A stretch of DNA of 64,000 bases, from positions 21,486 through 85,485 of the forward strand of contig CAVEXN010000007.1 in assembly GCA_963620035.1 (NCBI GenBank). The letters are read 5' to 3'. The position numbers were made by a program, and so were the translations under genes. The stretch's first letter is position 1; each line of letters opens with the position of its first letter. Below, piece after piece: positions 33,425 through 42,082 of this stretch. The notes under the pieces are model-generated. The model did not search any database. It had not been told where the DNA came from and saw only the letters and a program-made list of their open reading frames with translations. The DNA comes from F23-D06 sp963620035 (GTDB lineage: Bacteria > Bacteroidota > Bacteroidia > Bacteroidales > WCHB1-69).

Positions 33425-34678
33425 ATGGCAATACTCGTAAAAAACATCAAACAACTGGTTCAGGCAGAACCGCAGAATATAACAGTCAGGGCAGGCAAAG
33501 ACATGCAGCATCTGCCCATTATAAACAACGCCTATCTGCTCACAGAAGGTGACAGGATCAAGGCTTTCGGAAAGATGGAAGATTTCAGCCCGGCACTTCT
33601 CGACGGTCTTGCAGAGCCGTTGCAGGAGATAGACGCCACGGACAAGATGGTTTTCCCTTCTTTTTGCGATTCGCACACGCACATCGTATATGCCGGCACT
33701 CGCGAAGTTGAATACATTGACAAAATCAAAGGGCTCAGCTATGAAGAAATCGCCAGGCGCGGCGGCGGCATTCTCAACTCCGCCATCCGTCTGCACAACA
33801 CATCGGAGGAAGAATTGTTTGACGAAGCGTGGAGGAGGCTGGAAGAGATGGCTTTGTGGGGCACCGGTGCCGTAGAGATCAAGAGCGGCTACGGACTCTC
33901 CACTGAAGACGAACTGAAGATGCTCCGCGTCATCCGAAGGCTCAAAGAGAAATCCCCCCTGCTGATTAAGGCCAACTTTCTGGGTGCCCATGCCGTGCCC
34001 GAACAGTACAAACAGAACCCCGACGAATACGTGGACCTCATTATCAACGAGATGATACCTATGGTTGCCGCCGAGGAACTTGCCGATTTTATCGATGTTT
34101 TCTGCGACAAAGGCTTTTTCACCGTCGAGCAGACCGAAAGGATGCTGATGCAGGGCATCAAGTACGGACTTCGTCCTAAAATCCATGCCAACGAGTTGGA
34201 CTATTCGGGCGGAATTCAGGTAGGTGTCAAATACAACGCTCTCTCTGTCGACCATCTGGAATACACGGGCGACGAAGAAATTGCCGCACTGCTCGGAAGC
34301 GAGACTATGCCCACGATACTGCCCGGGGCCGCTTTCTTCTTAGGTATGGTTTGTGCTCCGGCGCGCAAGATGATGGAAGCCGGGCTGCCTGTAGCACTTG
34401 CCTCCGACTACAACCCGGGCTCCTGTCCTTCGGGCAATATGCAACTTGTGTTGGCTATGGGATCTGTCATGTACAAAATGCTGACCGAAGAGGCGGTAAA
34501 TGCCACAACCGTCAACACCGCATACGCATTAGGAGAACATGAGCAAGTGGGCAGCATCACTGTTGGGAAGAGAGCCAACTTTTTCATCACGAAGCCGATG
34601 GACTCCATATACTTTATGAGTTACGGTTTTGGTGAGAATAAGATAGAGCAACATTTCCTGAACGGGAAACGGGCATAG
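33425..34678 (+). CDS. hutI: Imidazolonepropionase
   Basis: HutI hydrolyses 4-imidazolone-5-propanoate to formiminoglutamate, the third step of histidine breakdown. The amidohydrolase metal site is FCDSHTHIVYAGTR (about 78-91). VEIKSGYGLS (about 155-164) holds the substrate Tyr, and ANFLGAHAVP and KIHANELDYSGG give further ligands. LASDYNPGSCPSG (about 320-332) is diagnostic of HutI. The length of 417 fits. No other hut gene is in the window. It follows era by 58 bases and is convergent with the TPM gene, with eight bases between the stops. Confidence 0.95.
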   Translation: MAILVKNIKQLVQAEPQNITVRAGKDMQHLPIINNAYLLTEGDRIKAFGKMEDFSPALLDGLAEPLQEIDATDKMVFPSFCDSHTHIVYAGTREVEYIDKIKGLSYEEIARRGGGILNSAIRLHNTSEEELFDEAWRRLEEMALWGTGAVEIKSGYGLSTEDELKMLRVIRRLKEKSPLLIKANFLGAHAVPEQYKQNPDEYVDLIINEMIPMVAAEELADFIDVFCDKGFFTVEQTERMLMQGIKYGLRPKIHANELDYSGGIQVGVKYNALSVDHLEYTGDEEIAALLGSETMPTILPGAAFFLGMVCAPARKMMEAGLPVALASDYNPGSCPSGNMQLVLAMGSVMYKMLTEEAVNATTVNTAYALGEHEQVGSITVGKRANFFITKPMDSIYFMSYGFGENKIEQHFLNGKRA

Positions 34679-34686
34679 GGATTGCG

Positions 34687-35466
34687 TCAGAATTTGCCGC
34701 CTGCACCTCCGCCCCCGAAACCGCCGCCTCCGCCGAAGCCCCCGAAACTGCCCGAGCCGCCGCTATAGGGGCTGCCGCCCATAAACGGACCGCCTATGAT
34801 GACCGGTCCGGAATAACCGCCGCCGTGCGAGGAGTTGCCGTGCCCCGGCTTGTTCGGTTTCCTATACAACACGAACAGAACAACCAAAATAAGAAGGCCG
34901 AGGCCAACGCCAATAGCGTCGCCCGCCGTGAAAGGGTCCTCCAACCTGTCGGCATTGATCTCGCCAGAGGCGAGCGGCAGTATGTACGCCAAGGCCGAAT
35001 CAATGGCGGCATAATAGTTGCCGTTCTGAAGTTGCGGAATCATCTTCCGTTCTATTATGCGTTTGGCAGTAGCATCGGGAATGACACTTTCGAGGTCGTA
35101 GCCCACCGAAATATAGACATCGCCGTCGCCATTGCTGCGACTAGGTTTCACAAGAATCACCACCCCGTTTCGTTTGTCCTTGGACCGCACACCCCATTGC
35201 TCGCCTATCTCGTAGGCAAACTGAGCGGAAGAGTAGCCGCCAAGGTCTTCAACGGTTACCACGCAGATTACGTTGGTCGTCGTATCGTTAAACGCAACCA
35301 GCCGCCTTTCCATATCATCCGTCTGTTCTCGGGTCAGCACTCCGGCAAAGTCGTTCACCAGCCGGGGAGGGTTTGGCACGGCGGGAATGACACCGTCTTT
35401 CTTAGCCGTACAGCAGAAGAGGATGCACAGCATACACTGAAGCAGAAAAAGCCTCTTCATCTCCAT
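34687..35466 (-). CDS. TPM-domain protein with Gly-rich tail (YgcG family)
   Basis: A signal segment with a lipobox-like FCCTAK (Cys near 19) leads to a TPM domain: VNDFAGVLTREQTDDMERRL (38-57), FAYEIGEQWGVRSKDKRNG and VYISVGYDLESVIPDA. A membrane helix follows at about 188-204 (GVGLGLLILVVLFVLYR). The last 50 residues are almost all Gly, Ser and Phe (GGFGGGGGFGGGGAGGKF). The family sits beside LemA in many genomes; TPM proteins are periplasmic, and phosphatase activity or a role in photosystem repair is known only for distant relatives. It follows lemA by 10 bases. MKRLF two codons on is an alternative start. Confidence 0.92.
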   Translation of the reverse strand: MEMKRLFLLQCMLCILFCCTAKKDGVIPAVPNPPRLVNDFAGVLTREQTDDMERRLVAFNDTTTNVICVVTVEDLGGYSSAQFAYEIGEQWGVRSKDKRNGVVILVKPSRSNGDGDVYISVGYDLESVIPDATAKRIIERKMIPQLQNGNYYAAIDSALAYILPLASGEINADRLEDPFTAGDAIGVGLGLLILVVLFVLYRKPNKPGHGNSSHGGGYSGPVIIGGPFMGGSPYSGGSGSFGGFGGGGGFGGGGAGGKF

Positions 35467-35476
35467 TCAAAAGAGT

Positions 35477-36076
35477 TTATTCGAAATTGAAATCCACTGA
35501 GGGGGCATTCTCTGCGCCTGCCGTAGCCTGAAAATAGCCTTTCTTCTCGAAATGGAACATTCCGGCCACAATACTGTTGGGGAATTTTCGAATATAAGTG
35601 TTGTATCCTTTTACCACCTCATTGAATTTGTTGCGCTCAACTGCAATGCGGTTTTCTGTGCCTTCAAGCTGTGCCTGGAGCTCCAGGAAGTTCTGGTTTG
35701 ATTTCAGTTCGGGGTATCTTTCCACCACTACCATCAAGCGGCTCAAGGCAGACCCTAATTCATCCTGGGCTTTCTGGAACTGTGCGATAGCGTTCTCGTT
35801 CAGATTGTTGGCATCCACCTGCACCGATGAGACCTTAGAACGTGCGTTCACCACGGACTCTAAAGTGCCTTTCTCGAAATCGGCAGCCCCTTGAACTGTC
35901 TTCACCAAATTCGGTATCAAGTCGAGGCGGCGTTGATAGACATTTTCCACATTAGCCCAGGCGGAGGAGCAACTCTCGTCTTTCTTGACCATTTTGTTGT
36001 ACGGGCCAATCAGCCCGAGCAGCAGTGCCCCCACAATAGCAGCCACTACGATAATGATTGTTTTGTTCGTCTTCAT
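35477..36076 (-). CDS. lemA: LemA family protein
   Basis: The N-terminus has one membrane helix (TIIIVVAAIVGALLLGLIG, about 6-24), then the LemA signature: KDESCSSAWANVENVYQRR, LIPNLVKTV and YPELKSNQNFLELQ. NKFNEVVKGYNTYIRKFPN (about 151-169) closes the helical domain. LemA proteins are anchored helical bundles facing the periplasm or cytosol, of unknown job, and almost always adjacent to TPM proteins as here. The length of 199 is typical. It lies 18 bases after waaA. Confidence 0.95.
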   Translation of the reverse strand: MKTNKTIIIVVAAIVGALLLGLIGPYNKMVKKDESCSSAWANVENVYQRRLDLIPNLVKTVQGAADFEKGTLESVVNARSKVSSVQVDANNLNENAIAQFQKAQDELGSALSRLMVVVERYPELKSNQNFLELQAQLEGTENRIAVERNKFNEVVKGYNTYIRKFPNSIVAGMFHFEKKGYFQATAGAENAPSVDFNFE

Positions 36077-36094
36077 TTTTGTATTGTTTTTAAA

Positions 36095-37354
36095 TCATGA
36101 ATAATTCACATTTCCACTTTGCAAACTCCGTGCCGAGAACAATTTTTGGTATATCAGGTCGCAAGCGCCGATGTTGGAGGCCACGTATTGCCGGCACACA
36201 TTGCAAATCTGTTCATAAAACTCCGGTTCGCGGTCAAATCGGCGCACAATGGCCAGCATCTCTTCGGATGATGTGATGGGGAACGCACCCCTCAACTGCA
36301 CAAGCATCACAGCCTCATTGAAGTGGCTGTAATGAGGCCCGAAGAAGAGCGGCACGCCAAAAACGGCGGCTTCCAGAATATTATGAAGCCCTGTTTTAAA
36401 TGCGCCGCCAATATACGAGAGGGTGCTGTAACGATATATTTTGCTCAAAAGCCCGATTGTGTCAACGACCAACACCTCGCAGTCGGCAAGGTTGGTGTGC
36501 TCCATTTCCGAGTATGCCACAGTCTTAAAGTCTGCAAAAGTCTTCATTACCTCATCTCTTCTGCCGGTCTCGTGCGGGGCAACCACCAGTTTATAGTCTT
36601 CCAACTGTGCAAACAGAGCAGTAAGCAACTGCTCGTCAGGCCCCCATGTGCTGCCTGCCACAATGAGTTTCTTGTCTTGTTTGAATTTCTCTACAAAGTC
36701 AAGGCGGATGCCCTGCGAAGCAATGGCATGCACCCGGTCGAAGCGCATGTCGCCGCAGACCGTCACCTGACAGATGCCTATCTGGCGAAGCAATTGCTCG
36801 GAAAGGTCATTCTGCACAAAAAAACCGGACGCAAGGCGGAGTTGTTTGCGAAACCAGCATCCTATGGGCTTGAAAAAGTATTGTTGCGGACGGAAAATGG
36901 CACAGATGTAATAAAACGGCACATTCTGTTCATTCAATGCCCGCATATAATTGAACCAGAATTCGTACTTTATAAAGACGGCCATGCAAGGTTTTACCGT
37001 ACGAACGAAACGGCGGGCATTGCGAAGCGTATCAGCGGGCAAATAATGCACATAGTCAGGGAGAGAATCGTTTTTGCGGATTTCATATCCGGAAGGGGAA
37101 AAGAATGTGACGAGCACTTTCGTGTCGGGCGACTCCTTTTTCACCTTTTCGATAAATGGGCGGGCCTGTTCATACTCGCCAAGCGAAGCGCAATGTACCC
37201 AAAGCGGACGTTCGTTGAAGGCAAAAGCACTTTTCAACTTGCGGAAGATGCCCTGTCGACCGTGTACCCACAGCCGTGCTTTCTCGTTAAAAGGCGAGGC
37301 TGCCCGAATGAGGGCGGCACAGAGCGCTGCTCCTGCAGAAATCAGCGTATGCAT
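36095..37354 (-). CDS. waaA: 3-deoxy-D-manno-octulosonic acid (Kdo) transferase
   Basis: WaaA transfers Kdo from CMP-Kdo to the lipid A precursor on the inner membrane. The N-terminal hydrophobic helix is followed by WVHCASLGEYEQARPFIE (52-69), which holds the catalytic Glu, then VLVTFFSPSGYE, FIKYEFWFNY and VAGSTWGPDEQ. LSYIGGAFKTGLHNILEAAV and FGPHYSHFNEA close the CMP-Kdo site. The length of 419 is normal. It is the second gene in a unit running outer-membrane protein, waaA, lemA, TPM. Confidence 0.96.
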   Translation of the reverse strand: MHTLISAGAALCAALIRAASPFNEKARLWVHGRQGIFRKLKSAFAFNERPLWVHCASLGEYEQARPFIEKVKKESPDTKVLVTFFSPSGYEIRKNDSLPDYVHYLPADTLRNARRFVRTVKPCMAVFIKYEFWFNYMRALNEQNVPFYYICAIFRPQQYFFKPIGCWFRKQLRLASGFFVQNDLSEQLLRQIGICQVTVCGDMRFDRVHAIASQGIRLDFVEKFKQDKKLIVAGSTWGPDEQLLTALFAQLEDYKLVVAPHETGRRDEVMKTFADFKTVAYSEMEHTNLADCEVLVVDTIGLLSKIYRYSTLSYIGGAFKTGLHNILEAAVFGVPLFFGPHYSHFNEAVMLVQLRGAFPITSSEEMLAIVRRFDREPEFYEQICNVCRQYVASNIGACDLIYQKLFSARSLQSGNVNYS

Positions 37355-37371
37355 AAAATGGGACGGTATTC

Positions 37372-38184
37372 TTATCGGTAATAAAAAGTTGTAACACTCT
37401 TTTTCTCATACAACGGTATGTTCCAGCCAACCTTCAACCCGACAAGCCCACTGAACTTGTACTTCAGATTGGCGGTAGAGCCCTCATTGATAATATAATT
37501 GCGCATCGGCTTGCTCCATATTTCATAAAACTCGATGCCGCCGTAGAAATTGAGCACCCTGTTTTTCTGTATGAAGAGGTATCCGAGAAATTGGTTCAAG
37601 GCAAAGCCGCCGGAGAGGTGGTCGTAGCCTTTCTTGTAATTGCCGTCCAGTTGGGGCACCTGGTTGTCGTAGTCGTTGATGCGGATCTTGTGGCCGAAAT
37701 AGCCCGCACCGAGGCGAACCCACACTCCGGAATTCTTCCAGCGGTTCACGGGGAAGACCTTGCCGACATTGGCGCCGAACTGCCAGTATCGGCCTTCGAG
37801 GTAAATCTTGGCCTGCAAGCCGTTGCCGTCAAGGACAATGTAGTCGCCGCCAGATTCGCTGACGATGTCGCCCAGAAAAGCCGCAGACTTGTCACGGAGG
37901 TTCGCGCCGAACATATAATTGCCCGTCACACCGAAAGTCCAGTTTCCCCTGGTCTTTACCGTCAGGCCTGTGCCGACGGACAGGTTGGGCTTGAACCAGC
38001 TTCTAAGGTCGCCAATGGGCAGATGTCCGGCCATATCCACTCCTGTCCAGACCATAGTGGCAGTCGTATCTACGTAGTTCTTGTCTTTGTAATTTGTCCT
38101 TATGTGGCTGTTCCCCCGCTGGGCCGAGGCGACTGCAAAAGTGCAGAGCAACAGCAGGAAAACAAGGAAATATCTTTTATGCAT
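37372..38184 (-). CDS. Outer-membrane beta-barrel-like protein (270 aa)
   Basis: A signal peptide MHKRYFLVFLLLLCTFAVAS ends near ASAQ. The mature protein has amphipathic strands rich in Gly and aromatic residues (NWTFGVTGNYMFGANL, YWQFGANVGKVFP, GVWVRLGAGYFG) and ends in aromatic plus Arg (TTFYYR), a common end for beta-barrels. A porin-like outer-membrane protein of about 250 residues is the best reading; no specific family is recognised. The start at 38184 is chosen because the extension to 38238 crosses the upstream terminator. It leads the waaA unit. Confidence 0.82.
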   Translation of the reverse strand: MHKRYFLVFLLLLCTFAVASAQRGNSHIRTNYKDKNYVDTTATMVWTGVDMAGHLPIGDLRSWFKPNLSVGTGLTVKTRGNWTFGVTGNYMFGANLRDKSAAFLGDIVSESGGDYIVLDGNGLQAKIYLEGRYWQFGANVGKVFPVNRWKNSGVWVRLGAGYFGHKIRINDYDNQVPQLDGNYKKGYDHLSGGFALNQFLGYLFIQKNRVLNFYGGIEFYEIWSKPMRNYIINEGSTANLKYKFSGLVGLKVGWNIPLYEKKSVTTFYYR

Positions 38185-38200
38185 AGCCGTAAAAAAACGT

Positions 38201-38234
38201 AAAAACGGAAGAAGGCAAGGCAACTTCCGTTTTT
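38201..38234 (-). terminator. Terminator after the aminotransferase gene
   Basis: The arms AAAAACGGAAG (38201-38211) and CTTCCGTTTTT (38224-38234) form an 11-bp stem around a 12-base loop. Read on the minus strand the right side ends in a T run, so it stops transcription from the aminotransferase gene before the outer-membrane protein gene. Confidence 0.8.
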
Positions 38235-38248
38235 GCATCAGAATTGAA

Positions 38249-39451
38249 TTATTTGATTGTGCGGCCAGGGTAAACCTTAAGTGCTTCCTCGAGGCACTTG
38301 ACCGCTTTCTTCAAGTCATCCACCTTAAGGCAATAACTGATTCGTACCTCGTCGATTCCTTTACCTGGGGTAGAATAGAAGCCCGTGGCAGGAGCCATCA
38401 TAGTCGTCTCTCCTTGATAATCAAACTCTTCGAGCATCCACTGACAGAATCGGTCGGAATTGTCGATGGGCAGACGGGCCACACAGTAGAAAGCGCCTTT
38501 AGGCATAGGCACATAGCATCCCGGGATGGCATTCACGCCATTCACCACCGTGTTGCGGCGAGCCACATAGTCGGTAATGACCGCATCAAAATACTCTTTT
38601 GGGGTATCCACAGCGGCTTCGCCTAAAACCTGTCCGTAGGTGGGAGGAGAGAGGCGGGCCTGTGCAAACTTCATTGCCGTATTGTAAACATCCTTGTTGT
38701 GGGTGATAAAAGCGCCGGTGCGTACGCCGCATGCGCTGTAACGTTTTGATACAGAGTCAAGCAATACCACATGCTGTTCCAGTCCTTTAAGTTCCATGAC
38801 GGAGAAATGCTTCACGCCGTCGTAGCAGAACTCACGATATACCTCGTCGGCAAACAGAAACAGGTCGTGCTTCTTGGCGATTTCGCCCAACTGGCGGATT
38901 TCCTCTTCAGAATAGAGATAGCCCGTGGGATTGTTGGGGTTGCAGATCATAATGGCCTTTGTCTTAGGCGTAATCACTTTCTCAAATTCCTCAATCGATG
39001 GGAGTGCGAAGCCCGTTTCGATTGTCGAGACGATGGGTTTCACCACCACGCCGCACGTGACGGCAAAGCCGTTGTAGTTGGCATAGAAAGGTTCCGGCAC
39101 GATAATCTCGTCGCCGGGATCCATACAGCTGTTGAACGCAAAGAGCAGTCCTTCGCTTCCGCCCGTTGTGATGATAATCTCTTCCGGCGTAATGTCAATG
39201 CCTACGCTATGGTAATACTCGACAAGTTTTTTGCGATAAGAAAGGTTGCCCGCCGAGTGGGTATAGGCGATGACGGGAATGTCGGCATTGCGCACAGCCT
39301 CGCGCGCCCCAATAGGGGTTTCAATATCCGGCTGTCCGATATTGAGGTGATAGACATGGATCCCGCGTGCTTTGGCGGCATCTGAGAAAGGCACCAACTT
39401 CCGTATCGGAGAAGAGGGCATCGTTTGTCCTTTTTTTGAAATGTTTGGCAT
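38249..39451 (-). CDS. Pyridoxal phosphate-dependent aminotransferase (aspartate aminotransferase family)
   Basis: A fold-type I aminotransferase of about 400 residues. MICNPNNPTGYLYSEEE holds the PLP-stacking Asn, FADEVYREF the Asp and Tyr that bind the pyridine ring, and LDSVSKRYSACGVRTGAF the Schiff-base Lys and an Arg for the phosphate. The N-terminal GIHVYHLNIGQPDIETP fits the aspartate/aromatic group. The exact substrate is not deducible; aspartate is the usual call. The start MPNISKKG at 39451 fits homologues; the frame extends to 39547 but crosses the promoter. It ends at a terminator. Confidence 0.92.
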   Translation of the reverse strand: MPNISKKGQTMPSSPIRKLVPFSDAAKARGIHVYHLNIGQPDIETPIGAREAVRNADIPVIAYTHSAGNLSYRKKLVEYYHSVGIDITPEEIIITTGGSEGLLFAFNSCMDPGDEIIVPEPFYANYNGFAVTCGVVVKPIVSTIETGFALPSIEEFEKVITPKTKAIMICNPNNPTGYLYSEEEIRQLGEIAKKHDLFLFADEVYREFCYDGVKHFSVMELKGLEQHVVLLDSVSKRYSACGVRTGAFITHNKDVYNTAMKFAQARLSPPTYGQVLGEAAVDTPKEYFDAVITDYVARRNTVVNGVNAIPGCYVPMPKGAFYCVARLPIDNSDRFCQWMLEEFDYQGETTMMAPATGFYSTPGKGIDEVRISYCLKVDDLKKAVKCLEEALKVYPGRTIK

Positions 39452-39508
39452 AGTTTGTATTGTGTTGATTATTAAAAACTTAATTTGACACCCCTCTTTT
39501 AGGGCGGG

Positions 39509-39516
39509 CAAATATA
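39509..39516 (-). promoter_or_regulatory. Promoter -7 box for the aminotransferase
   Basis: TATATTTG on the minus strand fits TAnnTTTG, 57 bases before the ATG at 39451. Confidence 0.5.
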
Positions 39517-39555
39517 CAAAATTTCTCAAACGCTGTCGGATTTTCATAAAACGAC

Positions 39556-39740
39556 ACGGCTACCGCACGAAACAGACTTAAGAACTGAGAACTTAGGATT
39601 TTGAGGCGTTACGCATTAATGTTTTATGTTTTTTGTAAACTGTGCAACACATAACGGGGCAGCAAAACGAAACAATACAATTGTCCATTTTCTATCTTCA
39701 ATCATAGGTTTTAAGTCAGTCCTGGGCTTGTGTGTTGGAC
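39556..39740. repeat. Dispersed intergenic repeat relic, copy 2
   Basis: This copy shares with 12557-12672 the ordered landmarks ACGGCTACCGCACGAA (39556-39571), GCGTTACGC (39606-39614), TCATAGGTTTTAAGT (39702-39716) and TTGTGTGTTGGAC (39728-39740), but has about 70 more bases between the second and third. ACTGAGAACTTAGGA-type runs fill the first gap. There is no coding signal. With its promoter-proximal remainder it fills the 450-base gap between two genes. Confidence 0.5.
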
Positions 39741-39796
39741 GAAGCGGTAACCTAGCCATGTTGCTGCACGGCTTCATCAACAGAACAAGAAATTGT

Positions 39797-39804
39797 TATT
39801 TTTG
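39797..39804 (+). promoter_or_regulatory. Promoter -7 box for the S74/T9SS operon
   Basis: TATTTTTG fits TAnnTTTG and gives a leader of about 93 bases before the ATG at 39905. An ATG at 39809 falls at or before the expected start of transcription and is not used. Confidence 0.55.
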
Positions 39805-39904
39805 CCGCATGAATCACTTTGCGTTTTTCGGCATAGTCTTTTGCAAAAATCCAAAGGATTGCCATGCGTTTTTAACAAAAAGAAGTGAACTGAAAGACAA
39901 AAAA

Positions 39905-40777
39905 ATGAACAAAATTTCTGCAACCATATTGTTTTTCTTGTGTTATACCTTTTCGTTTGCACAGTTGCACGTGGCCTGGAACGGCAATGTCGGCATCGGA
40001 ACGACTTCGCCGGAGTGTAAGTTTCAAATCTCCCAATCCTCAAACAGTTTTACATTCAAGCCCAACAACTCCGGAAATCTTGAAATAGGAGGTTATGACG
40101 GCACGGCAAATTCCAACATCATATTCTGGCACTCTCAAGGCGGTTACAACATATTGACGGCCAAAAGCTTTTCAAGGACTTCTGACAGCACGCTGAAATC
40201 GAACATCTGTATGCTCGAAAAACCATTGTCCGTTCTTAACGGCATTGGCGGTTATTCTTTTTCTTACAAAGAAGATCAATCCAAACAAGGAAAGAAGGAT
40301 TATGGTGTCATAGCACAAGAGGTAGAGCGTGTGCTGCCCGAACTTGTGACGGAAGTCAAAGGCATTAAAGTAGTTGACTATGACGGTCTCATACCGTTCC
40401 TCATCGAGGCCGTGAAAGAGCAGCAGGCGCAAATAGTTTCTCTCTCCCGGGAAATCGAGTTCCTCAAGAACGCTGCGGCAGAAGACGAACAAAACATCGT
40501 CCTTGAAAGTGCCCGTGAACTCAAAGTTTACCAGAACATCCCGAATCCGTTCAACACAGCCACGACAGTGAAATGTTTTGTCCCCTCGGAAATCAGCCAT
40601 GCGCAACTCTGCATCTACGACACTCGCGGCAGCCTTGTGACATGCTATGACGTGAACGGACGCGGTGACGTGAACCTCCAAATTCAGGAGGGCGCATTGC
40701 AAGCGGGCATATACGTGTATGTACTGAAAGGAGACGGCAAAACAAGCGAAGCAAAACAGATGGTGCTTACAAAATAA
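39905..40777 (+). CDS. Secreted protein with S74 chaperone domain and T9SS sorting domain
   Basis: The signal peptide is MNKISATILFFLCYTFSFAQ (1-20). A short stem follows, with GNVGIGTTSP (28-37), a motif common in tail-fibre-like proteins. Residues 90-185 match the S74 intramolecular chaperone of endosialidases: RTSDSTLKSNI with the Ser93-Asp94 self-cleavage site, DYGVIAQEVERVLPELV (132-148), VDYDGLIPFLIEAVKEQ, then a coiled coil (about 165-190). Residues 208-290 are a type A T9SS C-terminal domain (VYQNIPNPFNTATTV to the end, QMVLTK). It should cross the outer membrane by T9SS. An S74 domain is usually last, so a following sorting domain is unusual. The C10 protease gene starts six bases later. 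Confidence 0.9.
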   Translation: MNKISATILFFLCYTFSFAQLHVAWNGNVGIGTTSPECKFQISQSSNSFTFKPNNSGNLEIGGYDGTANSNIIFWHSQGGYNILTAKSFSRTSDSTLKSNICMLEKPLSVLNGIGGYSFSYKEDQSKQGKKDYGVIAQEVERVLPELVTEVKGIKVVDYDGLIPFLIEAVKEQQAQIVSLSREIEFLKNAAAEDEQNIVLESARELKVYQNIPNPFNTATTVKCFVPSEISHAQLCIYDTRGSLVTCYDVNGRGDVNLQIQEGALQAGIYVYVLKGDGKTSEAKQMVLTK

Positions 40778-40783
40778 ATTGCC

Positions 40784-42082
40784 GTGAGAAAATCTGCGTT
40801 GAAAATCTGGTCAGTATTGTTGGGATGCCTCACCATTTGCCAAGCCAAAGCTGAAGTCGTTCCCGATTCTGTCATCAGGACCGTTGCTGCAAACGCTTAC
40901 AAATACTATACCGGCTCTACGAATCTCAATGACACCATTCGGGATTTGTTCCCGTTGCTGCACCACGACACCACAGTGATGTATCTCTGCAATTTCAGCC
41001 ATGGTTTCATAATAGTCTCTGCCGACGACGTGGCATATCCCGTGCTTGCATTCTGCGACGAGAATCCTGCCGACACCGCGAACCTCGCACCAGCCGTCAA
41101 ATATCTTCTGGACCGCTACGGTGCTGAAATTTGCAGCGCGCAGCAAAAAAAGTCTTCAACATCTGCACAAATCCGAGACGAATGGCAAAAACTCATAGAC
41201 TATGACACAAAATCTTACTTCGCCCCTTGTCATTACATGCTGCAGACGCAATGGGGACAGAGCGGCGGACAACTTGCCGGTTCTGCTGTCTCTTATAATT
41301 ATTTCTGCCCTAAAGATGAAGTGTCCGGGATTCGTACACTTGTAGGTTGCGTCGCGGTGGCAATGGCCCAAATTCTCCATTACTGGACTTGTGATGTCTG
41401 TCCGCACGGCACAATACACAACAGCCACACAGACCCGACGATAAACCTGTCAGGTCAAAATTACGAGTGGTTTAATATGAGTTCACATCATGCGGATTCG
41501 CACAACGCCAAGCTTTTGGCGGATTGTGCCGTCGCAATAAATTCAAATTTCGGGACAAACGGAACATATTCAAGCATTGAAACGATAAATAACATATTGA
41601 AAAACAATTATGGTTTCGCAAATGCTACCGTAGGACACAGCAGGACAGACACCGCTTGGGCTGCAACATTACAGTCGGCATTGTCGCAAAGATGTCTTAT
41701 TATCTATGCCGGTTATAGCGAAAACAATTCCGCCGGCCATGCTTGGGTGATAGACGGCTACGACAACAACGGCTTGTTCCATTGCAATTTCGGCTGGCGC
41801 GGAGACTATAACGCATGGTATCGGCTTACGGACATCACCCCTGGAAGCCATACTTTCAACGTGCGGCAATCTGCGATTCTTGATCTTTATCCTACAGCAT
41901 ACAGCAACAATGTGCAACTGATTGATACTACAGTCACTTACAGAACATACAGCGGACACAAAATCATCTTGCAGAACAGCACTGTTCAAGACCGGGCAAC
42001 GGTAACATTGGATGCAAGTTGCGCCACAGACATCTATGGACCGTTCACTGTTCCTTCTGGTGCGACAATAGACATAAGATGA
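40784..42082 (+). CDS. C10 family (streptopain-like) cysteine protease precursor
   Basis: A 432-residue secreted protease. It starts with GTG at 40784, since no ATG exists until residue 66; the signal peptide ends near CQAKA (about 23). Residues 24-150 are the propeptide. The catalytic Cys189 is in TLVGCVAVAMAQILHYW and His319 in NSAGHAWVIDGYDN, followed by LFHCNFGWRGDYNAWY (331-346). The C-terminal 80 residues are a beta domain ending GATIDIR, with no T9SS tail. Related proteases include SpeB, PrtT and interpain. The gene is six bases after the S74 gene and its stop overlaps the next start as ATGA, so three genes are coupled. Confidence 0.93.
   Translation: MRKSALKIWSVLLGCLTICQAKAEVVPDSVIRTVAANAYKYYTGSTNLNDTIRDLFPLLHHDTTVMYLCNFSHGFIIVSADDVAYPVLAFCDENPADTANLAPAVKYLLDRYGAEICSAQQKKSSTSAQIRDEWQKLIDYDTKSYFAPCHYMLQTQWGQSGGQLAGSAVSYNYFCPKDEVSGIRTLVGCVAVAMAQILHYWTCDVCPHGTIHNSHTDPTINLSGQNYEWFNMSSHHADSHNAKLLADCAVAINSNFGTNGTYSSIETINNILKNNYGFANATVGHSRTDTAWAATLQSALSQRCLIIYAGYSENNSAGHAWVIDGYDNNGLFHCNFGWRGDYNAWYRLTDITPGSHTFNVRQSAILDLYPTAYSNNVQLIDTTVTYRTYSGHKIILQNSTVQDRATVTLDASCATDIYGPFTVPSGATIDIR

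Noticed and set aside
34687..34860. Gly-rich end of the TPM protein considered as a secreted structural protein
   Set aside because: It is the normal low-complexity tail of TPM/YgcG proteins.
39626..39904. N-terminal extension of the S74/T9SS protein
   Set aside because: It runs through a repeat relic and the promoter; the true signal peptide starts at 39905.
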